From Leptodactylus fallax (taxonomy: Eukaryota; Chordata; Amphibia; Anura; Leptodactylidae), in contig CAMRHE010000013.1 of NCBI GenBank assembly GCA_947044405.1, positions 124,001 to 188,000 on the forward strand: 64,000 bases of DNA, in the 5' to 3' direction. The translations under genes were made by a program, and so were the position numbers. The first letter of the stretch is position 1, and each line of letters opens with the position of its first letter. The notes below the pieces were generated by a model, which saw only the letters and a program-made list of their open reading frames with translations, was not told where the DNA came from and searched no databases. Positions 54,480-64,000 of the stretch are shown piece after piece.

Positions 54480-57260
54480 TTACTGGTACTTTAGAGGCTC
54501 TGCAAACATGACATGACATCTAAATACCAAGCACTCTAACAACCACATAGAGTTCCTTCACATCTGCGCCCTGTTCTGTGCCCGAAATGCAGTTTATACC
54601 CAGGATATTGTACTTAAATGTCATATGTGGGTGTACAGCCGGGCACAGATATAAGGAGTGCTATTTTGGTTTTTGGAGAACAGATTTAGGCTGTTTTGGT
54701 TTTTGGACTCATGCCACTGTTGCAGAGTTGCTGAATGAATTTATACAGGGGTGCAGTGAACATTTTTAACCTCCAAGTGTTGTATTAATTTATTTTGCAG
54801 ACATGAATGTGCAGCTGATGGTGAAAGGAGAAAATGGCAAATTTTTCCAGGAACATCATTTCAGTGTGCAATATCTTGTTCTCAGCTTGTATCAGAGGCA
54901 AACGCTCCAAAAACTGTTGTGTCTGGATACCCGCTTACCAGTTTTTGTAGTGTGTGTTTCTGCTGACACAAGATGGACACAACATATTGGGCACTGAAAT
55001 GGCGTATTTCTGGAAAAATTGTAGTTTTCACTTGTCATTATCAGCTGCACATTCATTTCTGGAAAATAAATTAATGTAACACTCAAGCATTAGAAATGCT
55101 CGCTACACTGCTTGCTAAATCCCATGAGGGGTGTAGTTTCCAAAATAGGGTAACATGTCTGCAGATGTCTGGCAATTCAGAGGCTCTCCAAAAGTGGCAC
55201 AGCGACCAAAAACCAAACTTTCCTAAAAAAAAAAAAAAAAAAAAAATGCTCCTTCCCTTCTGTGCCTGGCTGTGTACCCAAACATCAGTTTATATACCCA
55301 CATATGGCATTGTTAAGTACGTTATCCTGGATACAGCAGTGTCATATATGTGGGCATAAACTGCTGTTTGGGCACACAGCAGGACACAGATGTGAAGGAG
55401 TGCTATGTGCTTTTGGAGCGCAGATTTAGATTGTTGGATTTTGGATACCATGTCACGTTTCCAGAGACTTTAGACTTGCCCCTACAAATTAGGTCATTGC
55501 TTGGGAAATTCCAATTTACTGGCACCTCCAAGGCCCAGTAAAAACAACATGGCAACCAGAAAGTACCTCTAAATCTATACTCCAAAATCTAATAAGCGCA
55601 GTGGTCCTTCCCTTCTGAGCCCTGCTGTGTGCCCAAAAAGCAGTTTACACCCAGATATACAACGTATTTTTTAAACTAGGATAGTGCAATTAATAGTTTT
55701 AGGAGTGTGTGTCTCTGATGACACAAAGTGGGCACAACATATTGGGCACTGAAATGGTATTTTTTATTTTTTTTTAATTTCAGTTTTCACTTTGTACATT
55801 AATTTTTGGGAAGCACTCTTGGACTCAAAATGATAATACCCCTTGAGAAATTCCGTGAGGGGTGTAGTTTCTAAAATTGGGTCACTTTTAGGGGGTTTCC
55901 ACTGTATTGGTACTTTAGGGGCTCTGCAAATGCGACATGGCATCTGAAAACTATTTCAGCAAAAGCTGATCTCCAAAATCCAAATAGCACTCCAAATAGC
56001 ACTCCATACAACATTTTACGACCACATATGGTTAATTGCCATGTTCAGAAGAAATTGTGTAACTGTGGGGGGCTTTTTATTCTTTAACCCCTTGTAAAAA
56101 TAAAAAAACTTGTGGCTAAATAGAAAATTTATTGGAAAAAAAGTTAATTTTCATTTTCACATCCCAATGTTAAAAAAAATCTGTGAAACAGTTGTAGGGT
56201 CAAAATGTGCATTATAACCCTTGATAAATTCTACGAGGGAGGGGTGTAGTTTCCAAACTGAGGTCACTTTTTGGGGGTTTCCATTGTACTGGTACTTTAG
56301 GGGCTTTGCAAATGCGACATGGGACCAGAAAACTTTTCCAGCAAAATCTGCCCTCCAAAAGCCAAATAATGCTCTTTCCATTCTATGTACTCATTCTGCA
56401 GTTTATGACCACATATGGGGTATTGACATGTTCATGCACAATTGTTTAACAAACTGTGGGATGTTTATTTTTCCTTTAACCCCTTGTTAATATGAAAACT
56501 TCGGGGATAAAGTGACGTTTTAGTAATATTTCTGTAACATCCTTGCCCGTTCGGACTTCTGCGCCATCCTCCGGCCGCATGCTACAGCGCAGGAGGCGTG
56601 TCCACTTATGATCCCCTGCTCCTGGGTCTCCTGTTGTATTCTTTTTTAGAACAGCTGAGAAATCGTTGCAGTGTATCAGTCCAGCCAGTACTCAGAGTTC
56701 CTTCTGGTTTGCTAAGAGTTAAGCTTAGTTGCTCTATGACTGACAACTTGCCTTCCAATCACATCTGGGACGGATTCCGGGCTTCTTATATACAGCCCAT
56801 TAGTCCACTCATGGGTGCTTGCTATTAGCCTCTTAGAGCGTGCTAGCATATTACTTTCTTCTATGATTATCTGTATTCTGACCTTCGCTTTTCCCTCTTG
56901 TTGTCTGTCTTGTCCGCGTTCAGTAATTCACTTATTATGGGAAGGGAAGGTAGCCCAGGTGTCCTCTACCGCTTAGGGTAGTTGAGGCAAGCAGGTAGGG
57001 ACTTCGGGGTGGGTCTAGCATCAGGGATCACTCCCTCCATCTTTCCACTTCCTCCCAAGTTGCAGCTACTGGGGAATTGCTTAACGGACAATTTCCTAAC
57101 AATTTCATTTACACATACCAATGTTAATAAAATCTGTAATACAGCTGTGGGATCAAAATGCTCACTATACCTCTTGATAAATTCCTTGAGGGGTTTAATT
57201 TCCAAAATTGGGTCGACCCGCTGGACAAAGTTGCCATGTTTTTTTTAATGCAGAGTGAAT
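54480..57260. repeat. Degenerate ~370-bp tandem array, split by a solo LTR
   Basis: The block (t)gaggggtgtagtttcc recurs at about 55,127, 55,858, 56,236 and 57,187, and tactggtactttagaggctctgcaaa at 54,482, 55,905 and 56,290. Spacing is about 730 (two units) and 378. It is about 380 for the last step once the 574 bp of LTR plus duplication is subtracted. Long frames are chance. Single units occur at 32.7 and 59.46 kb. Confidence 0.75.
56533..57101. mobile_element. Solo LTR, 569 bp, same family as 6,218-6,872
   Basis: It starts tgtaacatccttgcccgttcg and ends gacaatttcctaaca. The 5-bp duplication atttc lies at 56,528-56,532 and 57,102-57,106. It shares with the 6.2-kb copy the ttgcccgttcgg, cgcaggaggcgtg and tggggaattgct blocks. 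Removal rejoins the tandem-array sequence around acataccaatgttaataaaatctg. Confidence 0.9.
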
Positions 57261-57423
57261 GCTGTAAAAACAAAATGCAACAAATTTTGATAAAATTGTG
57301 GGTTTTTTAACATGGACCCCAACAAACGTTAATAATAAAAGCTAATCAAACCATTATATGTACCCCAAAATGGTGCAAAATTAAAGTACAACTTGTCACA
57401 CAAAAAGAATAAGTCCTCACATA

Positions 57424-58838
57424 TAGTGCCTTGCGAAAGTATTCGGCCCCCTTGAACTTTTCAACCTTTTGCCACATTTCAGGCTTCAAACATAAAGATA
57501 TAAAATTTTTATTTTTTGGTGACGAATCAACAAGTGGAATACAATCGTGAAGTGGAATGAAATTTATTAGTTATTTTAAATTTTTGTAAAAAATAAAAAA
57601 CTGAAAAGTGGGGCGTGCAATATTATTCGGCCCCCTTAAGTTAATACTTTGTAGGGCCACCTTTAGCTGCGATTACAGCTGCAAGTCGCTTGGGGTATGT
57701 CTCTATCAGTTTTGCACATCGAGAGACTGAAATACTTGCTCATTCTTCCTTGGAAAACAGCTCGAGTTCAGTGAGGTTGGATGGAGAGCGTTTGTGAACA
57801 GCAGTTTTCAGCTCTTTCCACAGATTCTTGATTGGATTCAGGTCTGGACTTTGACTTGGCCATTCTAACACCTGGATACGTTTATTTGTGAACCATTCCA
57901 ATGTAGATTTTGCTTTATGTTTGGGATCATTGTCTTGTTGGAAGATAAATCTCCGTCCCAGTCTCAGGTCTTTTGCAGACTCCAACAGGTTTTCTTCCAG
58001 AATGGTCCTGTATTTGGCTCCATCCATCTTCCCATCAATTTTAACCATCTTCCCTGTCCCTGCTGAAGAAAAGCAGGCCCAAACCATGATGCTGCCACCA
58101 CCATGTTTGACAGTAGGGATGGTGTGTTCAGGGTGATGAGCTGTGTTGCTTTTACGCCAAACATATCGTTTTGCATTGTGGCCAAAAAGTTAAATTTTGG
58201 TTTCATCTGACCAGAGCACCTTCTTCCACATGTTTGGTGTGTCTCCCAGGTGGCTTGTGGCAAACTTTAAACGAGACATTTTAAGGATATCTTTGAGAAA
58301 TGGCTTTCTTCTTGCCACTCTTCCATAAAGGCCAGATTTGTGCAGTGTACGACTGATTGTTGTCCTATGGACAGACTCTCCCACCTCAGCTGTAGATCTC
58401 TGCAGTTCATCCAGAGTGATCATGGGCCTCTTGGCTGCATCTCTGATCAGTCTTCTCCTCGTTTGAGATGAAAGTTTAGAGGGACGGCCAGGTCTTGGTA
58501 GATTTGCAGTGGTCTGATACTCCTTCCATTTCAATATGATCGCTTGCACAGTGCTCCTTGGGATGTTTAAAGTTTGGGAAATCTTTTTGTATCCAAATCC
58601 GGCTTTAAACTTCTCCACAACAGTATCACGGACCTGCCTGGTGTGTTCCTTGGTCTTCATGATGCTCTCTGCGCTTTAAACAGAACCCTGAAACTATCAC
58701 AGAGCAGGTACATTTATACAGAGACTTGATTACACACAGGAGGATTATATTTATCATCATCAATCATTTAGGACAACATTGGATCATTCAGAGATCCTCA
58801 CTGAACTTCTGGAGTGAGTTTGCTGCACTAAATATTTA
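57424..58838 (-). mobile_element. Tc1/mariner element G, right end truncated
   Basis: Same subfamily as element F. The left end is tagtgccttgcgaaagtatt (first base changed) after TA. The right side matches F only to gtttgctgcact at about 58,838, so the outer ~210 bp of that inverted repeat are gone. Confidence 0.9.
57641..58660 (-). pseudogene. Tc1 transposase, element G (two stops, catalytic E changed to K)
   Basis: The start is MKTKEHTRQVRD at 58,660. The DNA-binding half is complete and keeps the LPRPGRPSKLS stretch that is shifted in element F. TAA at 58,190-58,192 replaces the glutamate in KIELFG, and a stop at 57,740-57,742 follows FSKEE. Catalytic D motifs VLWSDETK and [10 protein letters not shown] are kept, but the third motif reads SPDLNPIKNLW: the glutamate codon is AAG (57,827-57,829). 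The end is at 57,641-57,643. Confidence 0.93.
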
Positions 58839-58966
58839 TTATTGTGATTTATATTAAAGGTTAAGTTTTAGAGTTTCTTGGATCCTATGCTTGTGATAAT
58901 TGGTATTTCATACACTTCAAGCTTCAATAATGGAATTCACTAAGAGACAAGTACACTGTCTGCTTG
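58839..58966. other. Unassigned AT-rich junction
   Basis: Short stretch between the truncated Tc1 and the 84-bp tandem units. There is no gene. Confidence 0.35.
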
Positions 58967-59340
58967 CTGGCTTCACTAAGCAAGATAATAGAGCACCTTT
59001 CGCACCGCACTTGCCCTGCCTCCGGATGCTGACACTGTCTAAATGCTTCTCTGGCTTCACTTAGGTGAGGTAATATGGCACCGTTCGCACTCTGCTTGCC
59101 CCGCCTCCGGATGCTGACACTGTCAGATGCTGCTCTGGCTTCACTTAGGTGAGTTAATATGGCGCCGTTCGCATCAGCATCCGGAGGTGGGGCAAGCGCA
59201 ACACGAACGGCGCATTAATGAAGCCAGCAAGCAGTCAGTGTCATCAGAGGCGGGGCAAGCGCGGCGCCTTAATGAAACCCCCAAGTAGTCATTGTTATCG
59301 GCGGCGAGTGATGCTCGGAAAGCGCAGCACGAACTGTGCC
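58967..59340. repeat. 83-84 bp tandem units followed by an inverted copy
   Basis: ctggcttcact recurs at 58,967, 59,051 and 59,134 with ccgcctccggatgctgacactgtc in each complete unit. From about 59,168 the sequence turns round (gcatccggaggtggggcaagc, then cggcgcattaatgaagccag), forming a long hairpin. It is GC-rich with gcgccgttcg motifs. Confidence 0.8.
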
Positions 59341-60930
59341 ATGACACACGTGTCAGCAAAAACGTGTTGGCGTGTCACTGCTGACACGCTTGTCATAGGT
59401 TCGCCATCATTGGCCTAAAGGATTAACAAGCTTCACAAATGCGATTTTGAATTATTTGAGGGGTGCAGTTTTGAATATGGGGTGATTTAGAATATTGCCT
59501 TTTAAAATCCCCTTCAGAAGTGAGGTGGTCCCAAACAAATATTTTTGCAAAATCTCTGTTACATTTGCAAGCCTTTTAACGTCCAAAATAAATTTAAGGA
59601 CGATTAAAAGATGATGCCAATATAAAGCAGAAGTATGGTAGATAATATTTACTAATGTATTTGGGTGGCATTACTGTCTGAAAACCAGAGCATTTCACAT
59701 TTTAAAAACTGAAGATTTTTCCAAATTTCCGCCAAATTTCATATTTTTTAATAAATAAATGCAATGGGCCTAATCAGCAGTGGAAAGCTGCAATGGCCGC
59801 ATCGACATTCCACCAATGTGAGAAACTCCAGTAGGTCTGCCTCAGCAAAAAACACCCAATTTCAGTTGTTTTTTTGCTGCAGTGAGCATGAGTTGCTCCA
59901 AAAGGGGCCCACTGAGGCTCTGTCGCCCAAGGGCCAACACAAACTTGGAGCTGGTCCTGCTCAGTATCATCTTGTGGAGTGTGTTTTGTCATGTAAGAGT
60001 CTTTTCAAGGAGAAATAGTCATAGGTGCAGGTTGAGGAGGTGGGACTATTTGTTGTTAGCATTTTTAGCGTTCCAAACACTTTACTCTAGTATTCATCCT
60101 CATGTTTTAGTTCTACATGTTTTTTTTCCTCGTTCTGTCCATTTTCCTTTTGTGTGCTTCAATCTTTTGCACAGCTACCCATTGTGTTAGGTTAGCAATG
60201 TTCTCAGGTGAAGTCTATTGATCTGGTTCAGAAACACTTGGAACAGTTGAAAAAGCAGCAGCTGCTTTGCACCTTGCACCTTTCCATGCATTTGTTTAAG
60301 TCAGACATCTTGTTGGAGTTGAGCAACAGCTGCAGCTCAATGGTGGATGAACTCTACTGAACTGATAGTAAATGGCACTAAAGACCAGAGGTTGGCTGCA
60401 AAATTAGTCAAGAGAAAATCCCACATCAGTGCTTGCCAAATCATCAACAATAAAACTTTATTACATTAACTCCTTAACGACACTGGGCTTAATACAAAAC
60501 TCTGTAATAGTATGGCGCAGTGTTAAGCGCTCACTGTGTCTCTTGGCATGTAGACCAAGAGATGATTGCTGCTGTCCATGATAATCATCTAATGCAGGTT
60601 AGGTGCCCCCTCAGCACCAGTGATCGCTGCAATTGGCCGTTCAGACCAGCAGAATTGTGGGTACAGACTCAATGATCTGTGCCCACAGATTAGGTGTCTT
60701 CTGTCACCAATCATCGACGAGTATCAGGGGGCATACAGTGGCACCTATCCCCCATCGCCATTATTGGTGGGTCTGTATTACCTCTGGAAATGGCGAGCAG
60801 AGTATTTACTGTGCTGCCCTGTAAGCTGTTATTGTGGTGATATTGTTCTTCTGTGTCTCCATCCTTTCCCTTTGCTGTTATCTCCTCTGATCCTGGCCAT
60901 ATATTTTTATTCCCTTTTAGTTAGAATTAG

Positions 60931-60985
<55 letters not shown>

Positions 60986-61457
60986 ATAGAGGCTTTCTAT
61001 CTAGATATATACATTTTAGTTAGCTTTTAGGACAGGTTACTGTAGTACATTTTTATACTTGTAGCCCTATTTGGGGGGGGGGGTATGAGTATTATCCCTC
61101 CCGCAACAGACTCTGGCGCTGACCTGTGTGTATAATGGGACCTGAAGCCTTCGCTGAAGGGAAGAGTGGGAACATATATGAAATATATCAGTGCCTCCAC
61201 CCAGGATAGAGCCTCTGTATTACAGGGAGGATCTCTTCCTGGGACTTACCCATGAAGTACAGTTAGTAGCCTTAACAAGGATCACTGTACTAATCTCACA
61301 GTCTGAAGAATACATACAGATACCACATAAGGTTATAACAGTAGCTTTATAAGAATCAAAAGGGTAATAGTACATACATACAATATACTCAGAACACAGC
61401 AGTACTACAACAACCAGCAAGTCCACAACAGTCTTAGGTTATATACCAGAGTATATA
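59341..61457. other. Unassigned, old repeat unit and (TA)n
   Basis: 59,455-59,520 is a remnant of the 370-bp family (gaggggtgcagttttgaatatggggtg). 60,937-60,979 is a (TA)n tract. Frames up to about 105 codons (for example 60,620-60,937 plus) show no recognisable domain, and I do not call genes. Confidence 0.4.
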
Positions 61458-63106
61458 CAGTCATATGAAAAAGTTTGGGTACCCCTATTAATCTTAATCA
61501 TTTTTAGTTCTAAATATTTGGGTGTTTGCAACAGCCATTTCAATTTGATATATCTAATAACTGATGGACACAGTAATATTTCAGGATTGAAATGAGGTTT
61601 ATTGTACTAACAGAAAATGTGCAATATGCATTAAACCAAAATTTGACCGCTGCAAAAGTATGGGCACCTCAACAGAAAAGTGACATTAATATTTAGTAGA
61701 TTCTCCTTTTGCAAAAATAACAGCCTCTAGTCGCTTCCTGTAGCTTTTAATCAGTTCCTGGATCCTGGATGAAGGTATTTTTGACCATTCCTCTTTACAA
61801 AACAATTCCAGTTCAGTTAAGTTTGATGGTCGCCGAGCATGGACAGCCCGCTTCAAATTATCCCACAGATGTTCAATGATATTCAGGTCTGGGGACTGGG
61901 ATGGCCATTCCAGAACATTGTAATTGTTCCTCTGCATGAATGCCTGAGTAGATTTGGAGCTGTGTTTTGGATCATTGTCTTGCTGAAATATCCATCCCCG
62001 GCGTAACTTCAAATTCGTCACTGATTCTTGTACATTATTCTCAAGAATCTGCTGATACTGAGTTGAATCCATGCGACCCTCAACTTTAACAAGATTCCCG
62101 GTGCCGGCATTGGCCACACAGCCCCAAAGCATGATGGAACCTCCACCAGATTTTACAGTGGGTAGCAAGTGTTTTTCTTGGAATGCTGTGTTTTTTGGAC
62201 GCCATGCATAACGCCTTTTTGTATGACCAAACAACTCAATCTTTGTTTCATCAGTCCACAGGACCTTCTTCCAAAATGAAGCTGGCTTGTCCAAATGTGC
62301 TTTTGCATACCTCAGGCGACTCTGTTTGTGGCGTGCTTTCAGAAACGGCTTCTTTCGCATCACTCTCCCATACAGCTTCTCCTTGTGCAAAGTGTGCTGT
62401 ATTGTTGACCGATGCACAGTGACACCATCTGCAGCAAGATGATGCTGCAGCTCTTTGGAGGTGGTCTGTGGCTTGTCCTTGACTGTTCTCACCATTCTTC
62501 TTCTCTGCCTTTCTGATATTTTTCTTGGCCTGCCACTTCTGGGCTTAACAAGAACTGTCCCTGTGGTCTTCCATTTCCTTACTATGTTCCTCACAGTGGA
62601 AACAGACAGGTTAAATCTCTGAGACAACTTTTTGTATCCTTCCCCTGAACAACTATGTTGAACAATCTTTGTTTTCAGATCATTTGAGAGTTGTTTTGAG
62701 GAGCCCATGATGCCACTCTTCAGAGGAGATTCAAATAGGAGAACAACTTGCAATTGTCCACCTTAAATACCTTTTCTCATGATTGGATACACCTGGCTAT
62801 GAAGTTCAAAGCTCAGTGAGGTTACAAAACCAATTTTGTGCTTCAGTAAGTCAGTAAAAAGTAGTTAGGAGTATTCAAATCAATAAAATGATAAGGGTAC
62901 CCAAATTTTTGCAGCAGTCAAATTTTGGTTTAATGCATATTGCACATTTTCTGTTAGTACAATAAACCTCATTTCAATCCTGAAATATTACTGTGTCCAT
63001 CAGTTATTAGATATATCAAATTGAAAAGGCTGTTGCAAACACCCAAATATTTAGAACTAAAAATGATTAAGATTAATAGGGGTGCCCAAACTTTTTCATA
63101 TGACTG
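61458..63106 (-). mobile_element. Tc1/mariner element H, 1,649 bp, apparently intact
   Basis: Ends cagtcatatgaaaaagtttg and its complement, with TA at 61,456-61,457 and 63,107-63,108. The ~215-bp inverted repeats carry an outer and an inner related motif (tttgggtaccc at 61,485; gtatgggcacctc at 61,658; gggtacccaaatttttgc at 62,897), an IR/DR-like layout. It encodes a full transposase. Confidence 0.95.
61686..62708 (-). CDS. Tc1 transposase, element H, full length
   Basis: 340 residues. I choose the ATG at 62,708 (MGSSKQLSNDLKTKIVQHS), the usual Tc1 start context. The open frame extends 15 codons further upstream without family support. The helix-turn-helix region has LSQRFNLSVSTVRNIVRKW (about 30-50), a GRPRK hook (about 64-68), and a second DNA-binding half (about 75-120). 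The core has [24 protein letters not shown] and SPDLNIIEHLW; the usual NPIE reads NIIE, with the glutamate kept. It ends STKY. There are no stops or shifts. It is a different subfamily from element D, so the two need not cross-mobilise. Confidence 0.95.
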   Translation of the reverse strand: MGSSKQLSNDLKTKIVQHSCSGEGYKKLSQRFNLSVSTVRNIVRKWKTTGTVLVKPRSGRPRKISERQRRRMVRTVKDKPQTTSKELQHHLAADGVTVHRSTIQHTLHKEKLYGRVMRKKPFLKARHKQSRLRYAKAHLDKPASFWKKVLWTDETKIELFGHTKRRYAWRPKNTAFQEKHLLPTVKSGGGSIMLWGCVANAGTGNLVKVEGRMDSTQYQQILENNVQESVTNLKLRRGWIFQQDNDPKHSSKSTQAFMQRNNYNVLEWPSQSPDLNIIEHLWDNLKRAVHARRPSNLTELELFCKEEWSKIPSSRIQELIKSYRKRLEAVIFAKGESTKY

Positions 63107-63108
63107 TA

Positions 63109-63634
63109 TATATAGATATATAGCAAGAGTCCGGTGCACAATACCTCCAGGCAACAGAAGAGATGCACGGGCCCCTGTGGATGACTGTGGATCCTCGGAT
63201 TCTTCCAGGAGATGACAGACAGCCGATCAGGAGATGATGATGATGAGATTCCTCACAGGCAGCAAACAGTGCGACAGTGACGGTAGTAGATGCAGGCCTA
63301 ACTACCCTAACACTGAGTCTTTAACCTGCCAGCTAAACTACTAGTGCAACCGGACCTCTAACTAGCTAGTTGGCCGTCAGAAGCCTAACCTATCACTGCC
63401 CTGAACTATATATATATATGGATCCCTAACTACAGTTACTAGCTAGGTCCTGTGAGTATATAGGGGTAACACATACCTAACTATATACTCTGAAGTAAAG
63501 TGGAACAGGTGGCCCTGAAATAAGGTAGAGCAGCTTCACTAGCTGATCTCAAGGATATAGATTCTTAAATATCTACATATCTACCCCTTAGAATTACACC
63601 CACCACCCGCCCCACACCCCCCCAAAAAAAACAG

Positions 63635-63675
<41 letters not shown>

Positions 63676-64000
63676 TTAATTAAAAAAAGGAACGTGGGGT
63701 GTGTGGCTGGGGGGTTGGGGGGGAAAAAACTGCAGGGGCAGAGAAGCTAGATACATTATATACTAGTAGAAATGGCCGTTCCCTACATACTACAGTTACT
63801 TTTTCAGCAAACAAGCTGTTTTTTTTGCATATGTCCTGCAGTGACATATGTTTGGCATCTGTGCTCAAAGTTTTTTTTTCTAACAATCTAAATGGTGGTT
63901 AGCATAAGTTAGTTGCTATATATACACAGTACACATAGAAGTCTCTATATAAATATATACTGTATATGCTGCTTTTTTTTTTTTTTTAACATAGGCCGTT
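63109..64000. other. Unassigned, poly-C tract
   Basis: 63,635-63,675 is a run of about 41 C residues, preceded by cccaccccnccca-like and followed by T/A- and G-rich stretches. A (TA)n run lies at 63,405-63,418. No gene was recognised. Confidence 0.5.

Noticed and set aside
54578..57248. Several 60-90 codon frames in the 370-bp array
   Set aside because: They recur only because the DNA repeats, lie on both strands, and contain no conserved domain.

Overview
This is eukaryotic, vertebrate-type intergenic DNA, most likely from an amphibian and probably a frog. The reasons are the mix of element families (Tc1 transposons, L2, CR1-like and L1-type LINEs, a Penelope-like element with a GIY-YIG nuclease, hAT and TTAA-type palindromic elements), the low gene density and the abundant microsatellites. 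The species is an inference. I see no host protein-coding gene, tRNA or rRNA. Every long open frame I recognise belongs to a transposable element.

Layout. 0-10 kb: a solitary partial repeat unit, a decayed piggyBac transposase, a 1.3 kb hAT element with a minisatellite and an 8-bp target duplication, a Penelope scrap, a CR1-like LINE split by a solo LTR, and a Tc1 element inside a TTAA-family repeat. 10.5-15.2 kb: a long L2 LINE on the minus strand, split by a 1,030-bp TTAA element. 15.2-24.2 kb: AT-rich DNA carrying two Tc1 elements, then a broken retroviral Gag-like frame cut by an L1. 24.2-32.6 kb: L1 pieces, a hairpin-and-minisatellite element, a short TTAA MITE, an inverted pair of hammerhead-ribozyme repeat units (28.6-29.3 kb) and a clean 5'-truncated L1. 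33.9-37.4 kb: a Tc1, a fully palindromic MITE and older repeats. 37.9-42.8 kb: an L1 3' end with an apparently intact Penelope-like element inside it. 43.1-48.7 kb: a duplicated composite of Tc1 fragments and short repeats, invaded by a fresh Tc1 with an intact transposase frame. 48.7-51.9 kb: an L1 with its 5' end and ORF1. 52.1-59.4 kb: hAT-type palindromic elements, a degenerate ~370-bp tandem array split by a second solo LTR, and a decayed Tc1. 61.5-63.1 kb: a second intact Tc1.

The window works as a record of nested insertions. In several cases removing an insertion plus one copy of its target duplication restores the interrupted reading frame or the paralogous sequence. Three elements have full-length open frames: the Penelope-like element (887 codons) and the Tc1 elements at 45.4-47.0 kb and 61.5-63.1 kb.

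The most interesting object is at 28,566-29,289. It has two divergent copies of a ~312-bp repeat unit, each carrying every core nucleotide of a type I hammerhead ribozyme. The whole is bounded by a perfect 13-bp target duplication. It looks like an animal retrozyme, the non-autonomous ribozyme-bearing retroelement type, inserted as an inverted pair.
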